The translations under genes were made by a program, and so were the position numbers. Of a stretch of 64,000 nucleotides of DNA, positions 9,407 to 17,942 are shown one piece after another. Source of the DNA: Persicimonas caeni (lineage in GTDB: Bacteria; Myxococcota_A; Bradymonadia; Bradymonadales; Bradymonadaceae). The notes under the pieces were generated by a model. The model was not told the origin of the DNA. It did no database searches and worked only from the letters and a program-made list of their open reading frames with translations. Positions within the stretch are counted from its first letter, which is position 1, and every line of letters begins with the position of its first letter. The DNA is taken from assembly GCF_006517175.1 (NCBI RefSeq), contig NZ_CP041186.1, positions 1,701,001-1,765,000 of the forward strand. The letters are read 5' to 3'.

Positions 9407-12157
9407 ATGCTCGAGCACCACAACAAGCTCCTCGCCACGTTCGCCCTCGTCTTCCTCGCCTCCGGCACCCTCAACTGCGGCAGTTGTGAGGACGGCGCCA
9501 TCAACACCAACAACGGCCGCGACGCCACGCTGCTGCCCGACGCCGACGGGGGCCCCTCGGACGTCTCCGACGCCGAGCCGAGCGACGTGCCGCAGAGCGA
9601 CGGCGACGGCTACGACGACGCCGAGAGTTGCCCCACCGAGTTGTGCGGCGGGGCGTGTTGCGCGTCGGGCGAGGAGTGTGTCGAAGACCAGTGCCTGCCG
9701 GCGTGCGGCGGCACGCGCTGCGGCGACGATCTGGGGTTGTGCTGCACCGGCGATCAGTTGTGCCTGGGCGGCGGATGCGTGCTGCCGGGCGACGCCTGCG
9801 AGCGCACCGAGCAGTGCCCCGTCGACGCCATCTGCGAGCCGACCATCGGCAAGTGCGTGCCGCGCGACGCGGTCGACGTGTGCGAGTTCGTCCCGCCCGT
9901 GGGCGAGTTCTCCCCCGAAGTCGACTGCGCCTGGCCGCCGCCCGATCTGCAGGTCAACTCCGGGCGCATCCACGTGGTCGTGACCCCGGTGGTGGGCAAC
10001 CTGACCGACGACAACGGTGACGGGCTGACCAATACCGACGACATCCCCGACATCGCCTTTTTGTCGCGCAGCCCCGGCTGCTGCAACAAGCCGGCGACGC
10101 TTCGCATCATCAGCGGCGAGTGCAAGGCCGACGGCACGACCACCGAGATTGCCTCGCTCAACGGCGCCCAGATGATCAACGACGCGGCGCTGGCCCTGGG
10201 TGATTTGACCGGCAACGGCGTACCCGAGCTGGTGGCCATCAGCTACAAGGGCGCCCTGAACAACAACAATCGTCAGACCCCTGAAGGCGTGGTCGTGTGG
10301 ACGCGCACCGGAGACGACGGCAGCGCCTGGGACGTCTTGTGGCGCAACCCCGACTACCCGACCGCAGGCGTGCACACCAACGGCGGCGCCGTCATCAACC
10401 TGGCCGACCTCGAGGGCGACGGCAAACCGGAGGTCATCGTGGGCAATGTCGTGCTCGACGGCCAGACCGGCGACCTCAAGTGGGACGGCGTGGTCACCAG
10501 CGGTGGCGACGGCGGCATCGGCAACAACGCCTTCCTCGGGCCGAGCTCGGCGGTGGGCGACATCGATCTGGACGGCAACCAGGAAGTCGCCGCCGGCAAC
10601 ACGCTGTACGACTACGACGGCACCGTGTTGTGGACCTACGATTATCCGGCCAACCCGCCTTCGGGCTGCCAGGGAAGCCTGCCGTGCGACGGCTTCAACG
10701 GCATGGCCAACTTCGACGCCGACCCCGAGGGCGAAGTCGTCATCGTGCGCCGCGGCGAGGTCTTCGTGATCAATCACGACGGCACCCTGCTGTGGCAAAA
10801 AGAGATCCCGTGGGAGGACTGCACCAAGAACGGCGAGCCCGGCAACGAATCCGGCCCGCCCACCGTCGCTGACTTCGACGGTGACGGCCGCCCCGAGATC
10901 GGCACCGCCGGCGCGGACTTCTACGCCGTGATGGACATGGACTGCGACCCCAACGCCGCCCCCGGCGGCAGCGTCCAGCAAAACTGCGATGCGACCTTCG
11001 AGGGTGCGCTGTGGGCCAAGCCCAACCAGGACTGCTCGAGCCGCGCGACCGCCTCGAGCGTGTTCGACTTCGAGGGCGACGGCAAAGCCGAGATGGTCTA
11101 CGCCGACGAGAGCACCTTCCGCATCCGCGCGGGCGCCGACGGCGCGCTGCTGTACGAAGACACCACTCACAGCAGCAACACGCGTATCGAAATGCCGGTG
11201 GTCGCCGACGTCGACAATGACGGCAACTCCGAGGTTGTCATCCCCTCGGCCACGGACAAGGGTCTCAAGATCTGGGGAGATGCCGACGACAACTGGGTGC
11301 GCACCCGGCGCATCTGGAACCAGCACGGCTACTCGGTGACCAATATCACCGAGGACGGCCAGATCCCGTCGCCCCCGCAGGCCAACTGGCGAAACGGCCG
11401 GTTGAACAACTACCGCCAGAATATCCAACCCGGCGGCGTCTTCGACGCGCCCGACCTGGCCGTCGAGAATATCGGCCTGGGCGGCGCGTGCGCCGGCGCC
11501 GACACCACCGACGTCACCGTGACGGTGGCCAACCGCGGCGCGCTGGGTGAGCCGGCCGGCATCGTGGTGCACGTCATCGCCGAGCACAACGGCAGCAGCA
11601 CCCCCATTGCCACTCTGCAAACGACCACCCGGCTGCTTCCCGGCCAGACCGAGACGTTGTCGACGCCGTGGGATATCCCCGACGGTTGGTGGCAAGACGG
11701 GTTCGTGCTGCGCGCAGTGATCGACCCGGACGGCCAGGTCAACGAGTGTGACGAGGCGAACAACGAGCTCGACGGCGACAGCGCCTCGCTGGCGGTCAGC
11801 TCGCCGGGCCTCGAAGTCCAGGCCCTCGAGGTCAACGACGCCACCTGCGGTACGACCTCCGAGGTGACCGTGGAGCTGACCGTGGAGAACGCCTCGTCGG
11901 AGACGATCGCCGCCGATGTGCCCATCTTGCTCGAGGCCGTGGCCAACAACACCACCGAGACGATCGGCACCCTGCGCACCCAGAGCGCGTTGGCGACCGG
12001 CGAAACCGAGCAGTTGAGCACCACCTGGAGCGTGCCCAGCACCCTCTTTGGCATCAACTTCGAGGTGATCGCCACGGTCGATGCAGACGGCGAAGTCTTC
12101 GAATGTGCTCAGAAAAATACCGCCACCACCCAGGCCAGCTGCATCCCCGGTGGATGA
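9407..12157 (+). CDS. Large lipoprotein with Cys-rich head, FG-GAP/VCBS repeats and CARDB-like domains
   Basis: 916 residues. The signal peptide ends with the lipobox LNCG. After an Asp-rich linker come about 90 residues with paired Cys (CGGACC, CGDDLGLCC). From about residue 190 to 670 there are repeated Asp-rich FG-GAP/VCBS motifs such as DLEGDGKPEVIVG, DIDLDGNQEVAAG and DFDGDGRPEIGTAG, predicted to form a calcium-binding beta-propeller. The last ~230 residues carry two CARDB-like adhesion modules (GQTETLSTPWDIP; TGETEQLSTTWSVP). It probably acts as a cell-surface adhesin or scaffold. A very long frame on the opposite strand is a GC-rich shadow. Confidence 0.85.
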   Translation: MLEHHNKLLATFALVFLASGTLNCGSCEDGAINTNNGRDATLLPDADGGPSDVSDAEPSDVPQSDGDGYDDAESCPTELCGGACCASGEECVEDQCLPACGGTRCGDDLGLCCTGDQLCLGGGCVLPGDACERTEQCPVDAICEPTIGKCVPRDAVDVCEFVPPVGEFSPEVDCAWPPPDLQVNSGRIHVVVTPVVGNLTDDNGDGLTNTDDIPDIAFLSRSPGCCNKPATLRIISGECKADGTTTEIASLNGAQMINDAALALGDLTGNGVPELVAISYKGALNNNNRQTPEGVVVWTRTGDDGSAWDVLWRNPDYPTAGVHTNGGAVINLADLEGDGKPEVIVGNVVLDGQTGDLKWDGVVTSGGDGGIGNNAFLGPSSAVGDIDLDGNQEVAAGNTLYDYDGTVLWTYDYPANPPSGCQGSLPCDGFNGMANFDADPEGEVVIVRRGEVFVINHDGTLLWQKEIPWEDCTKNGEPGNESGPPTVADFDGDGRPEIGTAGADFYAVMDMDCDPNAAPGGSVQQNCDATFEGALWAKPNQDCSSRATASSVFDFEGDGKAEMVYADESTFRIRAGADGALLYEDTTHSSNTRIEMPVVADVDNDGNSEVVIPSATDKGLKIWGDADDNWVRTRRIWNQHGYSVTNITEDGQIPSPPQANWRNGRLNNYRQNIQPGGVFDAPDLAVENIGLGGACAGADTTDVTVTVANRGALGEPAGIVVHVIAEHNGSSTPIATLQTTTRLLPGQTETLSTPWDIPDGWWQDGFVLRAVIDPDGQVNECDEANNELDGDSASLAVSSPGLEVQALEVNDATCGTTSEVTVELTVENASSETIAADVPILLEAVANNTTETIGTLRTQSALATGETEQLSTTWSVPSTLFGINFEVIATVDADGEVFECAQKNTATTQASCIPGG

Positions 12158-12207
12158 GCTGTCGACGCGATCGGCCGACGCCTCCAGCGGATTTTGTGAT
12201 ATCTGGT

Positions 12208-12236
12208 TTGTCAACCGCGCGTTTAGGCGCTATTTT
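12208..12236 (+). promoter_or_regulatory. Candidate sigma-70 promoter for infC
   Basis: TTGTCA (12208-12213), 17-bp spacer, TATTTT (12231-12236). Transcription would start near 12243, leaving a leader of about 145 bases before the infC start, in which the inverted repeat GGTTG-N6-CAACC is visible near 12336. Confidence 0.5.
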
Positions 12237-12387
12237 CAAGGGCGGTGAAGTTGCCTGGTAGGAGATCCGGGCGTCGAACGCGTCGGGTCTCCTTGGTGGC
12301 ATTTTTGATGAATGTCGTCTGTTCATGGAGTGACGGTTGGTGGTTCAACCTCGCTCGAACAGACCGAAAACCTCAGACCAAGGGTGA

Positions 12388-12933
12388 ATTACAATCGCTA
12401 GGAGAAGCAGAGATTCCAGAGGTGGAAGTGATTCGTATCGGATCAATCATCAGGTTCGCGCCCGTGAAGTGCGCCTGATCGATCCCGACGGCGAGCAGAT
12501 GGGCATCATGAGCGCCGACGACGCGCGTGAGAAAGCCGAGGAATTCGGCCTCGATCTGGTCGAGGTCGCTCCCAAGGCGCGCCCGCCGGTCTGCAAAATC
12601 ATGGACTACGGGAAATTCAAGTACCAGCAGTCCAAGAAGAAGAAAAAGGCGACCGACAACGTCTCGCTCAAGACGCTGCGCATGCGCCCCAAGACCGAGC
12701 CGCACGACCTAAATACGAAGCTCAATCGCGCCTCGAGCTTTTTGAAGAAGGGCAACCAGGTCAAGTTCGTCGTCCAAATGCGCGGTCGCGAACGTCAGTT
12801 CACCGACCGCTGGGTCGAGCAACTCGAAGACATCATCGACGAGTTGCGCGAGAAGGTCGACCGCGACATCAAGGTGGTCAGCGCCCCCGAAAGTCAGGGC
12901 TGGCAGATCACCGCCGTGGTCGAACCGGCCTGA
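12388..12933 (+). CDS. infC: Translation initiation factor IF-3 with non-AUG (AUU) start
   Basis: 181 residues. The IF-3 N-terminal signature YRINHQVRAREVRLIDPDG begins upstream of the first ATG/GTG, so a conventional start (GTG at 12469) would cut into a conserved domain. The frame opens right after a TGA at 12385, with ATT at 12388 (preceded by AAGGGTGA) and ATC at 12394; no ATG, GTG or TTG precedes the signature. ATT is chosen by analogy with E. coli infC; ATC remains possible, as reported for the Myxococcus IF-3 homologue Dsg. The C-terminal domain (MRPKTEPHDLNTKLNRASSF) is complete. IF-3 binds the 30S subunit and discriminates start codons; an unusual start allows self-regulation. The usual rpmI and rplT partners are absent downstream. 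Confidence 0.93.
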   Translation: MTIARRSRDSRGGSDSYRINHQVRAREVRLIDPDGEQMGIMSADDAREKAEEFGLDLVEVAPKARPPVCKIMDYGKFKYQQSKKKKKATDNVSLKTLRMRPKTEPHDLNTKLNRASSFLKKGNQVKFVVQMRGRERQFTDRWVEQLEDIIDELREKVDRDIKVVSAPESQGWQITAVVEPA

Positions 12934-12942
12934 TCGGCAAGT

Positions 12943-12974
12943 GATCGAGTGATCGAGTGGTCGAGTAATCGAGT
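12943..12974. repeat. 8-bp tandem repeat (GATCGAGT) x4
   Basis: Two perfect and two one-mismatch units follow the infC stop. Reverse-complement copies occur at 13021-13030 and 13064-13071, so the gap can fold back on itself and may act as a terminator or protein-binding site. Confidence 0.75.
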
Positions 12975-13082
12975 GGACGCGGCGATGCATCTGCGTTAAC
13001 CGCGTACCACGCTTACTCCCGCTCGATTACGTGCGCACGTTCGTATTGGTTGTCGACTCGCTCACTCGATCCCCGATCATCC

Positions 13083-13979
13083 ATGCTAAAGACTCTCGCC
13101 GGGCGCCTGCTGCATTTCGCGTGGCGGGTCATCAAAGCCTTCCTCTCCAACCAGGGCATCCTGCTGGCTGGCGGCCTCGCCTACAACAGTCTGTTGTCGG
13201 CCATTCCGCTTGTAGCCGTCGTCGTGATGTCGCTGTCGTACTTTATCGAAGAGCAGCAACTGCTCGAGACGATCTCGGCCGAGCTCGTCCTGCTCATCCC
13301 CAGCCACGCCGACACGCTGACCCAGACGGTGCGCACACTGCTCGAGAACCGCTCGCTGATTAGCGGTCTGGGCATCGTGGTGCTGCTCTTCTTCAGCTCG
13401 ATCGCGTTTCGTATGCTCGAAGAGGCGATCGCCAACATCTTCCACGTCCCCGACCACGTCGAGGGGCGAAGCTTCTGGATGTCGGCGCTCATCCCCTACG
13501 CCTATATCGTGGTCATCGGACTGGCCATCGTCGGGGTGACCGGCGTGACCGCCTTCTTCGAGACCTTCACCGACGCCAGCTTCATGATCCTCGGCTGGGA
13601 GCTCTCCTTGGCCAACCTTCCCGGGATCATCTTGTACGTCTCCGGCTTTGTGGGCATGGCGGCGCTGTTCACCTCGGTGTACGCGGTGCTGCCGGTCATC
13701 CAGATTCAGATCAAGCGCGCGGTCATCGGGGGCGTGATTGCGGCCATTTTGTGGGAGGTCGTGCGCCGCATTTTGGTGTGGTACTTCGCGAGCATTTCGC
13801 TCGTGAACGTCATCTACGGCTCGCTGGCCACGGTGATCGTGGTGCTGCTGGGCCTGGAGATTGGGGCGATCATTTTGCTTCTGGGGGCGCAGGTGATCGC
13901 CGAGCTGGAGCACAGCGCCGAGAACGGTGTCCCGTGGTACGTCGACCCCGAAGACAAAGGCGAGTCGGCTACTTCGTAG
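13083..13979 (+). CDS. YihY/BrkB-family inner-membrane protein
   Basis: 298 residues from the ATG at 13083 (an upstream TTG is less likely). The N-terminal motif QGILLAGGLAYNSLLSAIP is the hallmark of the YihY family. Six or so membrane segments are visible: about 33-55, 92-112, 138-160, 180-200, 213-235 and 247-270. Once called ribonuclease BN, these proteins are now regarded as membrane proteins of unknown transport role. The C-terminus is acidic and cytoplasmic. The last 11 bases overlap the end of the convergent kinase gene. Confidence 0.88.
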   Translation: MLKTLAGRLLHFAWRVIKAFLSNQGILLAGGLAYNSLLSAIPLVAVVVMSLSYFIEEQQLLETISAELVLLIPSHADTLTQTVRTLLENRSLISGLGIVVLLFFSSIAFRMLEEAIANIFHVPDHVEGRSFWMSALIPYAYIVVIGLAIVGVTGVTAFFETFTDASFMILGWELSLANLPGIILYVSGFVGMAALFTSVYAVLPVIQIQIKRAVIGGVIAAILWEVVRRILVWYFASISLVNVIYGSLATVIVVLLGLEIGAIILLLGAQVIAELEHSAENGVPWYVDPEDKGESATS

Positions 13980-15921
13980 GCGCCTCTTTGGCGTCGGCGT
14001 CGGTCTTCGCCGCGTCCGTCCCGCCGTCTTTCTGCGCCTCATCCTTGGCCTCGAGCGCCGAAATCGCCTCGGCCAAGTCCTTTCGAATGCAACCGTAACA
14101 GTCGGACTGCTTGAAAGTACCGCAGCCACTTCGCGGCTGCCGGTCGTAATAGCGCAGCACCTCGAGCCCGCGCGGGTCGCCAGCCTCGACGAGGGCGTCG
14201 ATCTGCTCGCGATGCGAGTCGCACCCGTGGGCAAACCGAAGCTCGATAGAGGCGCGGTTCCACTTGGGCAGCGCGTCGTAGCGCCCGCTGGTCTCGAGCG
14301 CTTCTTTGGCTCGACGTCGGACCGCGCTCGTATCGCCGAGTCGGGCGAGAGCGCTCAACCTGCGCGTACCGACTGCCTCGGGGAGTTGCTCGAGCAAGAT
14401 CTGCTCGGAGAGTTCGACCTGCGCGTCGTTCTCGGAGGTGTAACGGGCGACGACGTCGTCCACCAAGCGGTCTTCGCTGGCGTAACGGCCGTCGAGCTCG
14501 AGCGCGGTGCGATAATTTTCGAGCGCCGCGGTCCAGTCGCCCACGATGGCGTTGGCGCGGCCTTGGAGAAACGACAGGTGGGCGCTGGGTCCGTGGCGCT
14601 CGTCGAGCTTGTCGAGACGCTCGACGGCCTTCGTGGCGTCGCCGGTGGCCAATACGCTGACGATATTCGAGGCGTCGATGTCAGCCAGGTAATGATCGCG
14701 CTCCTCGGTCAGGTTCTTGGCCTCTTGGATGCGCGCTTCGGGGGTCGACGCACCGCCCTCGGGCCACACCAAATAGACCACCGGCCCGACCAGAAGCCCC
14801 GCCAAGAGCACCGCAAACGCCCCCATGGCGACCCCGCGCACGACCGAGTTTTCGTTGACCCAGGTGCGCGCCTGCTCGATATGCGGGCGCACCTCGTGGG
14901 CGACCTGACGAAAGGCTTCCCCGCTGGTGTCGGCCGCATCGCGCGTAAAGGCCATCCAGCTCTGGGTGCCTCCAGTCTGCTTGATGGCCTCGAGCTCCTC
15001 GCGCACCTCTTGCGCCGACGACGGGCGCAACTCGGGCTCCTTGGCCATCAGCTTTTGGACGAGCCGGTCGAGCCGCTTGGGGATACGCGCCTCGGGGATG
15101 CGCTCGCGCACCGAAGGGGGCGCTTCGGTCATATGCATCGCCATGATCTGCGCGGGGTTCTTGGCGACGAAAGGCAGCGTGCCTGTGAGCATCTCGAAGA
15201 GCATGACCCCCAGGGTATACAGGTCGGCGCGATGGTCGATGTCCTCGGCCCCGGCGGCCTGCTCGGGCGACATATACATGGGCGTGCCGTACACCCGCCC
15301 GGCCTGGGTGAGCTTGGCGTCTTCCTCGTCGCCGAAGCGCACGCGGGCGACCCCGAAGTCCATGATTTTGACGAAGTCGTTGTCCTCGTCGCGCTTGACG
15401 AGCATGATATTTTCGGGCTTGAGGTCGCGGTGGACGACCCCGAGGCTGTGCGCCTGGTGCAGCGCGGCCAAGATCTGGTCGGCGATATGGATGGCGCGGC
15501 GCGGCTCGAAGCGCTCCACGCACACCAGCGTCTCGTCGAGGGTGTTGCCCTCCAGGTACTCCATGACCAGAAAAAAGCCACCCTCGGCCATCTCGCCGAA
15601 GTCAGTCGCCACACACACGTTTTGGTGGTCGATATGCGCCGCGGCTTGGGCTTCACGGCGAAACCGCTCGACGGCTTCACCGTGGCCCACCACGTCCGGG
15701 TGGAGCACTTTGACCGCCACGGTCTTCTTCATCAGGGTGTGCTCGGCCCGGTAGACCGTGCCCATGCCCCCTGCACCGAGGCAGCCCTCGATGAGGTAGC
15801 GATCGGAGAGCACGCGACCGGTCAAGTCGCCGTCGTAGCGCGGCGGATTGACCGGCACGACCTCACTCGACTCCTCACTGAGTCCGGCCTGCTTGGTGGC
15901 TGTAGGCTGTTCGGAAGACAT
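13969..15921 (-). CDS. Membrane Ser/Thr protein kinase with extracytoplasmic helical-repeat domain
   Basis: 650 residues. The kinase domain (about 40-315) is complete: glycine loop GCLGAGGMGTVY, Lys in VAVKVLH, catalytic HRDLKPEN, DFG in IMDFGVAR and GTPMYMSPEQ activation segment. One membrane helix (about 370-390, FAVLLAGLLVGPVVYLVW) is followed by a periplasmic region of TPR-like helices. Two CxxxxxxC-type pairs (HGCDSHRE, SGCGTFKQSDCYGC) end the protein. This is the typical myxobacterial-type receptor kinase layout: an external sensor with an internal kinase. The substrate is unknown. It stands between the YihY gene and the sigma-54 activator. Confidence 0.9.
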   Translation of the reverse strand: MSSEQPTATKQAGLSEESSEVVPVNPPRYDGDLTGRVLSDRYLIEGCLGAGGMGTVYRAEHTLMKKTVAVKVLHPDVVGHGEAVERFRREAQAAAHIDHQNVCVATDFGEMAEGGFFLVMEYLEGNTLDETLVCVERFEPRRAIHIADQILAALHQAHSLGVVHRDLKPENIMLVKRDEDNDFVKIMDFGVARVRFGDEEDAKLTQAGRVYGTPMYMSPEQAAGAEDIDHRADLYTLGVMLFEMLTGTLPFVAKNPAQIMAMHMTEAPPSVRERIPEARIPKRLDRLVQKLMAKEPELRPSSAQEVREELEAIKQTGGTQSWMAFTRDAADTSGEAFRQVAHEVRPHIEQARTWVNENSVVRGVAMGAFAVLLAGLLVGPVVYLVWPEGGASTPEARIQEAKNLTEERDHYLADIDASNIVSVLATGDATKAVERLDKLDERHGPSAHLSFLQGRANAIVGDWTAALENYRTALELDGRYASEDRLVDDVVARYTSENDAQVELSEQILLEQLPEAVGTRRLSALARLGDTSAVRRRAKEALETSGRYDALPKWNRASIELRFAHGCDSHREQIDALVEAGDPRGLEVLRYYDRQPRSGCGTFKQSDCYGCIRKDLAEAISALEAKDEAQKDGGTDAAKTDADAKEAPTK

Positions 15922-15994
15922 GCAAGATTCCCAGAGGTGTCAACACTCTCAAAGAAGCTACACAAGATTGGCGCACAGGTGAACCGGAATCCCG

Positions 15995-17530
15995 TTATTT
16001 GAAACGCTTCGGGTCGATCTCGTACTTGTCCACCCGAAGCCCCATCACCCGCTCGCTGACGCCGAGTTGGCGCGCGGCAGCGGCCATGTTGCCCCGGGTC
16101 GACTTGAGCGCGTCGAGCACCAACTCTCGCTCGAGGTTGTCGAGCGCGGTCTGCAGGTCGCCTTTGAACTCGGTGCCCGTCGCCTCGGCCGTCTGCAGGC
16201 TCGGCGGAAGGTGGTGGCCGTGGATGACCCCGTCGGTGCTCATGAGCACGGCGCGCTCCACGCAGTTCTCCAACTCCCGCACATTGCCCGGCCAGTGGTA
16301 GGCGAGCAGCATGTCGATGGCCGGCGTCGAGATGCGGCGCACCTCGGTGTCGTGCGTCTTCGAGTACTTCTCCACGAAATGATCGGCCAGCAACATGATG
16401 TCCGACTTGCGCTCGCGCAGCGAGGGCATGTGAATCGGAAAGACGTTGAGCCGGTAGTACAAATCCTGGCGAAACTTGTCTTCGGCGATGCGCTTCTCCA
16501 GGTCGCGGCTGGTCGCGGCGATGACGCGCACGTCGACCTCGATGGTCTCGGCGCCGCCGACACGCTCGAAGGTATGCTCCTGGAGCACGCGCAAGAGCTT
16601 GACCTGCATCGTGGGTGACAATTCGCCGACCTCATCGAGAAAGATCGTGCCGCCGTCGGCCAACTCGAAGCGTCCCTTGCGGCTCTTGACCGCCCCGGTA
16701 AACGCGCCCTTTTCGTGGCCGAACAACTCGCTCTCGATGAGATTCTCGGGCAGCGCGCCGCAGTTGACCTTGATAAACGGCTTATCGGCCCGGTCGCTGT
16801 TGTAGTGCACCGCGTTGGCAATAAGCTCCTTGCCGGTGCCACTCTCGCCCAGAATCAGCACCGTGGTGTGGCTCTCGGCGACCTGGCGGATCATGTCGAA
16901 GACCTGCAGCATCTTCTTCGACTTGCCGATGATATTCTCCGGCTGGAACCGATCGCGAAGCCGGCGCTGCAGGCGCGTATTCTCCTCGACGAGGCGTTGG
17001 CGCTCCTCTTCGGCCGCTTGGCGAAGGCGCACGGCCTGCGCGATCATCGAGGCGACAATCGACATCAGGCGCGCCTCTTTGACGAGCACCCTTCGACCCA
17101 CGTGCGGCCGGTCACAGCTGAGCGTGCCGATCACTTCGGTCTCCTGACGAATCGGCACGCACAGATACGACACGTCCTCGGCTCGCGCGCGGCTCTCGGG
17201 TCCGGTGCGGTTCAAGAAGGCATCCGAGTCGGCGATCCGCTCGACAATCTGCGGCTCGCCGGTCTCGACCACCTGACCGGTGATCCCCTCGCCGATGCGA
17301 AACCTCCCGCGGGTCTGCTCACTCTCGGAGAGCCCGTACGACTCTTCGGTCACGATCTCCTGCGTCTCGCGATTCAAGAGCGTCAGCGCCGCGCGCGTCA
17401 TCTGCGTCTGCTCGACGAGGTGGCGCACGACCGTCCCCAAGACCTTCTTGAGATTGAGGCTGCGGTCGAGTTCCTGGCTGATATCGAATAGCAGCGTCAG
17501 CTCGCGTAACGATTGGGGTTCTTTGTTCAT
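15995..17530 (-). CDS. NifA-like sigma-54 enhancer-binding activator (GAF-AAA-Fis)
   Basis: 511 residues. The N-terminal GAF domain (about 10-170) may sense a metabolite or P-II protein; a coiled-coil linker follows. The AAA+ domain (about 200-435) has Walker A GESGTGKE, the sigma-54-contacting GAFTGA loop (about 275-280) and Walker [12 protein letters not shown]. The C-terminal Fis-type helix-turn-helix (about 465-505, [20 protein letters not shown]) binds DNA. GAGAGG precedes the ATG. It is divergent from amtB, and the shared gap holds three palindromes and a sigma-54 promoter, so it most likely activates amtB and perhaps controls itself. No nif genes lie in the window, so a general nitrogen regulator is as likely as a true NifA. 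Confidence 0.9.
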   Translation of the reverse strand: MNKEPQSLRELTLLFDISQELDRSLNLKKVLGTVVRHLVEQTQMTRAALTLLNRETQEIVTEESYGLSESEQTRGRFRIGEGITGQVVETGEPQIVERIADSDAFLNRTGPESRARAEDVSYLCVPIRQETEVIGTLSCDRPHVGRRVLVKEARLMSIVASMIAQAVRLRQAAEEERQRLVEENTRLQRRLRDRFQPENIIGKSKKMLQVFDMIRQVAESHTTVLILGESGTGKELIANAVHYNSDRADKPFIKVNCGALPENLIESELFGHEKGAFTGAVKSRKGRFELADGGTIFLDEVGELSPTMQVKLLRVLQEHTFERVGGAETIEVDVRVIAATSRDLEKRIAEDKFRQDLYYRLNVFPIHMPSLRERKSDIMLLADHFVEKYSKTHDTEVRRISTPAIDMLLAYHWPGNVRELENCVERAVLMSTDGVIHGHHLPPSLQTAEATGTEFKGDLQTALDNLERELVLDALKSTRGNMAAAARQLGVSERVMGLRVDKYEIDPKRFK

Positions 17531-17580
17531 AGCCTCTCAAAGTTGCTCGGTTCGATTTTGGGACGCGTCACGAGCCCATT

Positions 17581-17596
17581 CCTACAAAAATGTAGG
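17581..17596. promoter_or_regulatory. Palindromic activator site 1 (CCTACAAAAATGTAGG)
   Basis: A perfect 6-4-6 inverted repeat located 51 bases from the activator start codon and about 258 bases upstream of the amtB -12 element. Likely bound by the Fis-type domain of the adjacent activator. Confidence 0.75.
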
Positions 17597-17678
17597 ATCC
17601 ACCACCCGCCGCGCCGTGCCCTTCACGCCTCGATTCAACCAAGAACGCACGAAAAAAGCCGGCCCGCCCTCCCCGAAT

Positions 17679-17694
17679 CCTACATTTTCGTAGG
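17679..17694. promoter_or_regulatory. Palindromic activator site 2 (CCTACATTTTCGTAGG)
   Basis: Same 6-4-6 inverted repeat with one arm mismatch. Its start is 30 bp from site 3, close to three helical turns, so two dimers could bind on the same DNA face. Confidence 0.7.
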
Positions 17695-17708
17695 CTCGGT
17701 GGCCATAT

Positions 17709-17724
17709 CCTACAAAAATGTAGG
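17709..17724. promoter_or_regulatory. Palindromic activator site 3 (CCTACAAAAATGTAGG)
   Basis: Identical to site 1 and about 130 bp upstream of the -12 element of the amtB promoter, the usual distance for an enhancer of sigma-54 transcription. Confidence 0.75.
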
Positions 17725-17831
17725 CTCCTTCACCAGCTTCGTCTTGTCACTCGAGGAGGGGCGAAGAAACTTTCGCCTTCTGCCGCCCCACACGACCCGA
17801 TCTGCAAGAAATTCGCTGATATTTCGCGCCA

Positions 17832-17848
17832 CTGGCATGGCCGTTGCT
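17832..17848 (+). promoter_or_regulatory. Sigma-54 (-24/-12) promoter of amtB
   Basis: CTGGCATGGCCGTTGCT fits the consensus YTGGCAYG-N4-TTGCW at every fixed position. Transcription would start near 17859, giving a leader of about 84 bases. Combined with the enhancer-like palindromes and the adjacent activator gene, this is a strong call. Confidence 0.85.
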
Positions 17849-17942
17849 CATGGGCTCTGGCGAGGTGGCACAAGCGTGTCGCCGTTTATGTACTGTCGAT
17901 TCTCGACATCAAACACCGAACGCTCAACCGACCGACAAAACC

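Noticed and set aside
9401-12214. 937-residue open frame on the minus strand
   Set aside because: It is the exact shadow of the FG-GAP lipoprotein gene, which has a signal peptide and recognisable repeats; codon composition of the shadow is Val/Gly/Ala noise.
12469-12933. infC starting at GTG 12469
   Set aside because: This would remove the conserved N-terminal motif of IF-3.
17844-17942. N-terminal extension of the ammonium transporter
   Set aside because: The extension starts within the sigma-54 promoter and would bury the signal peptide.
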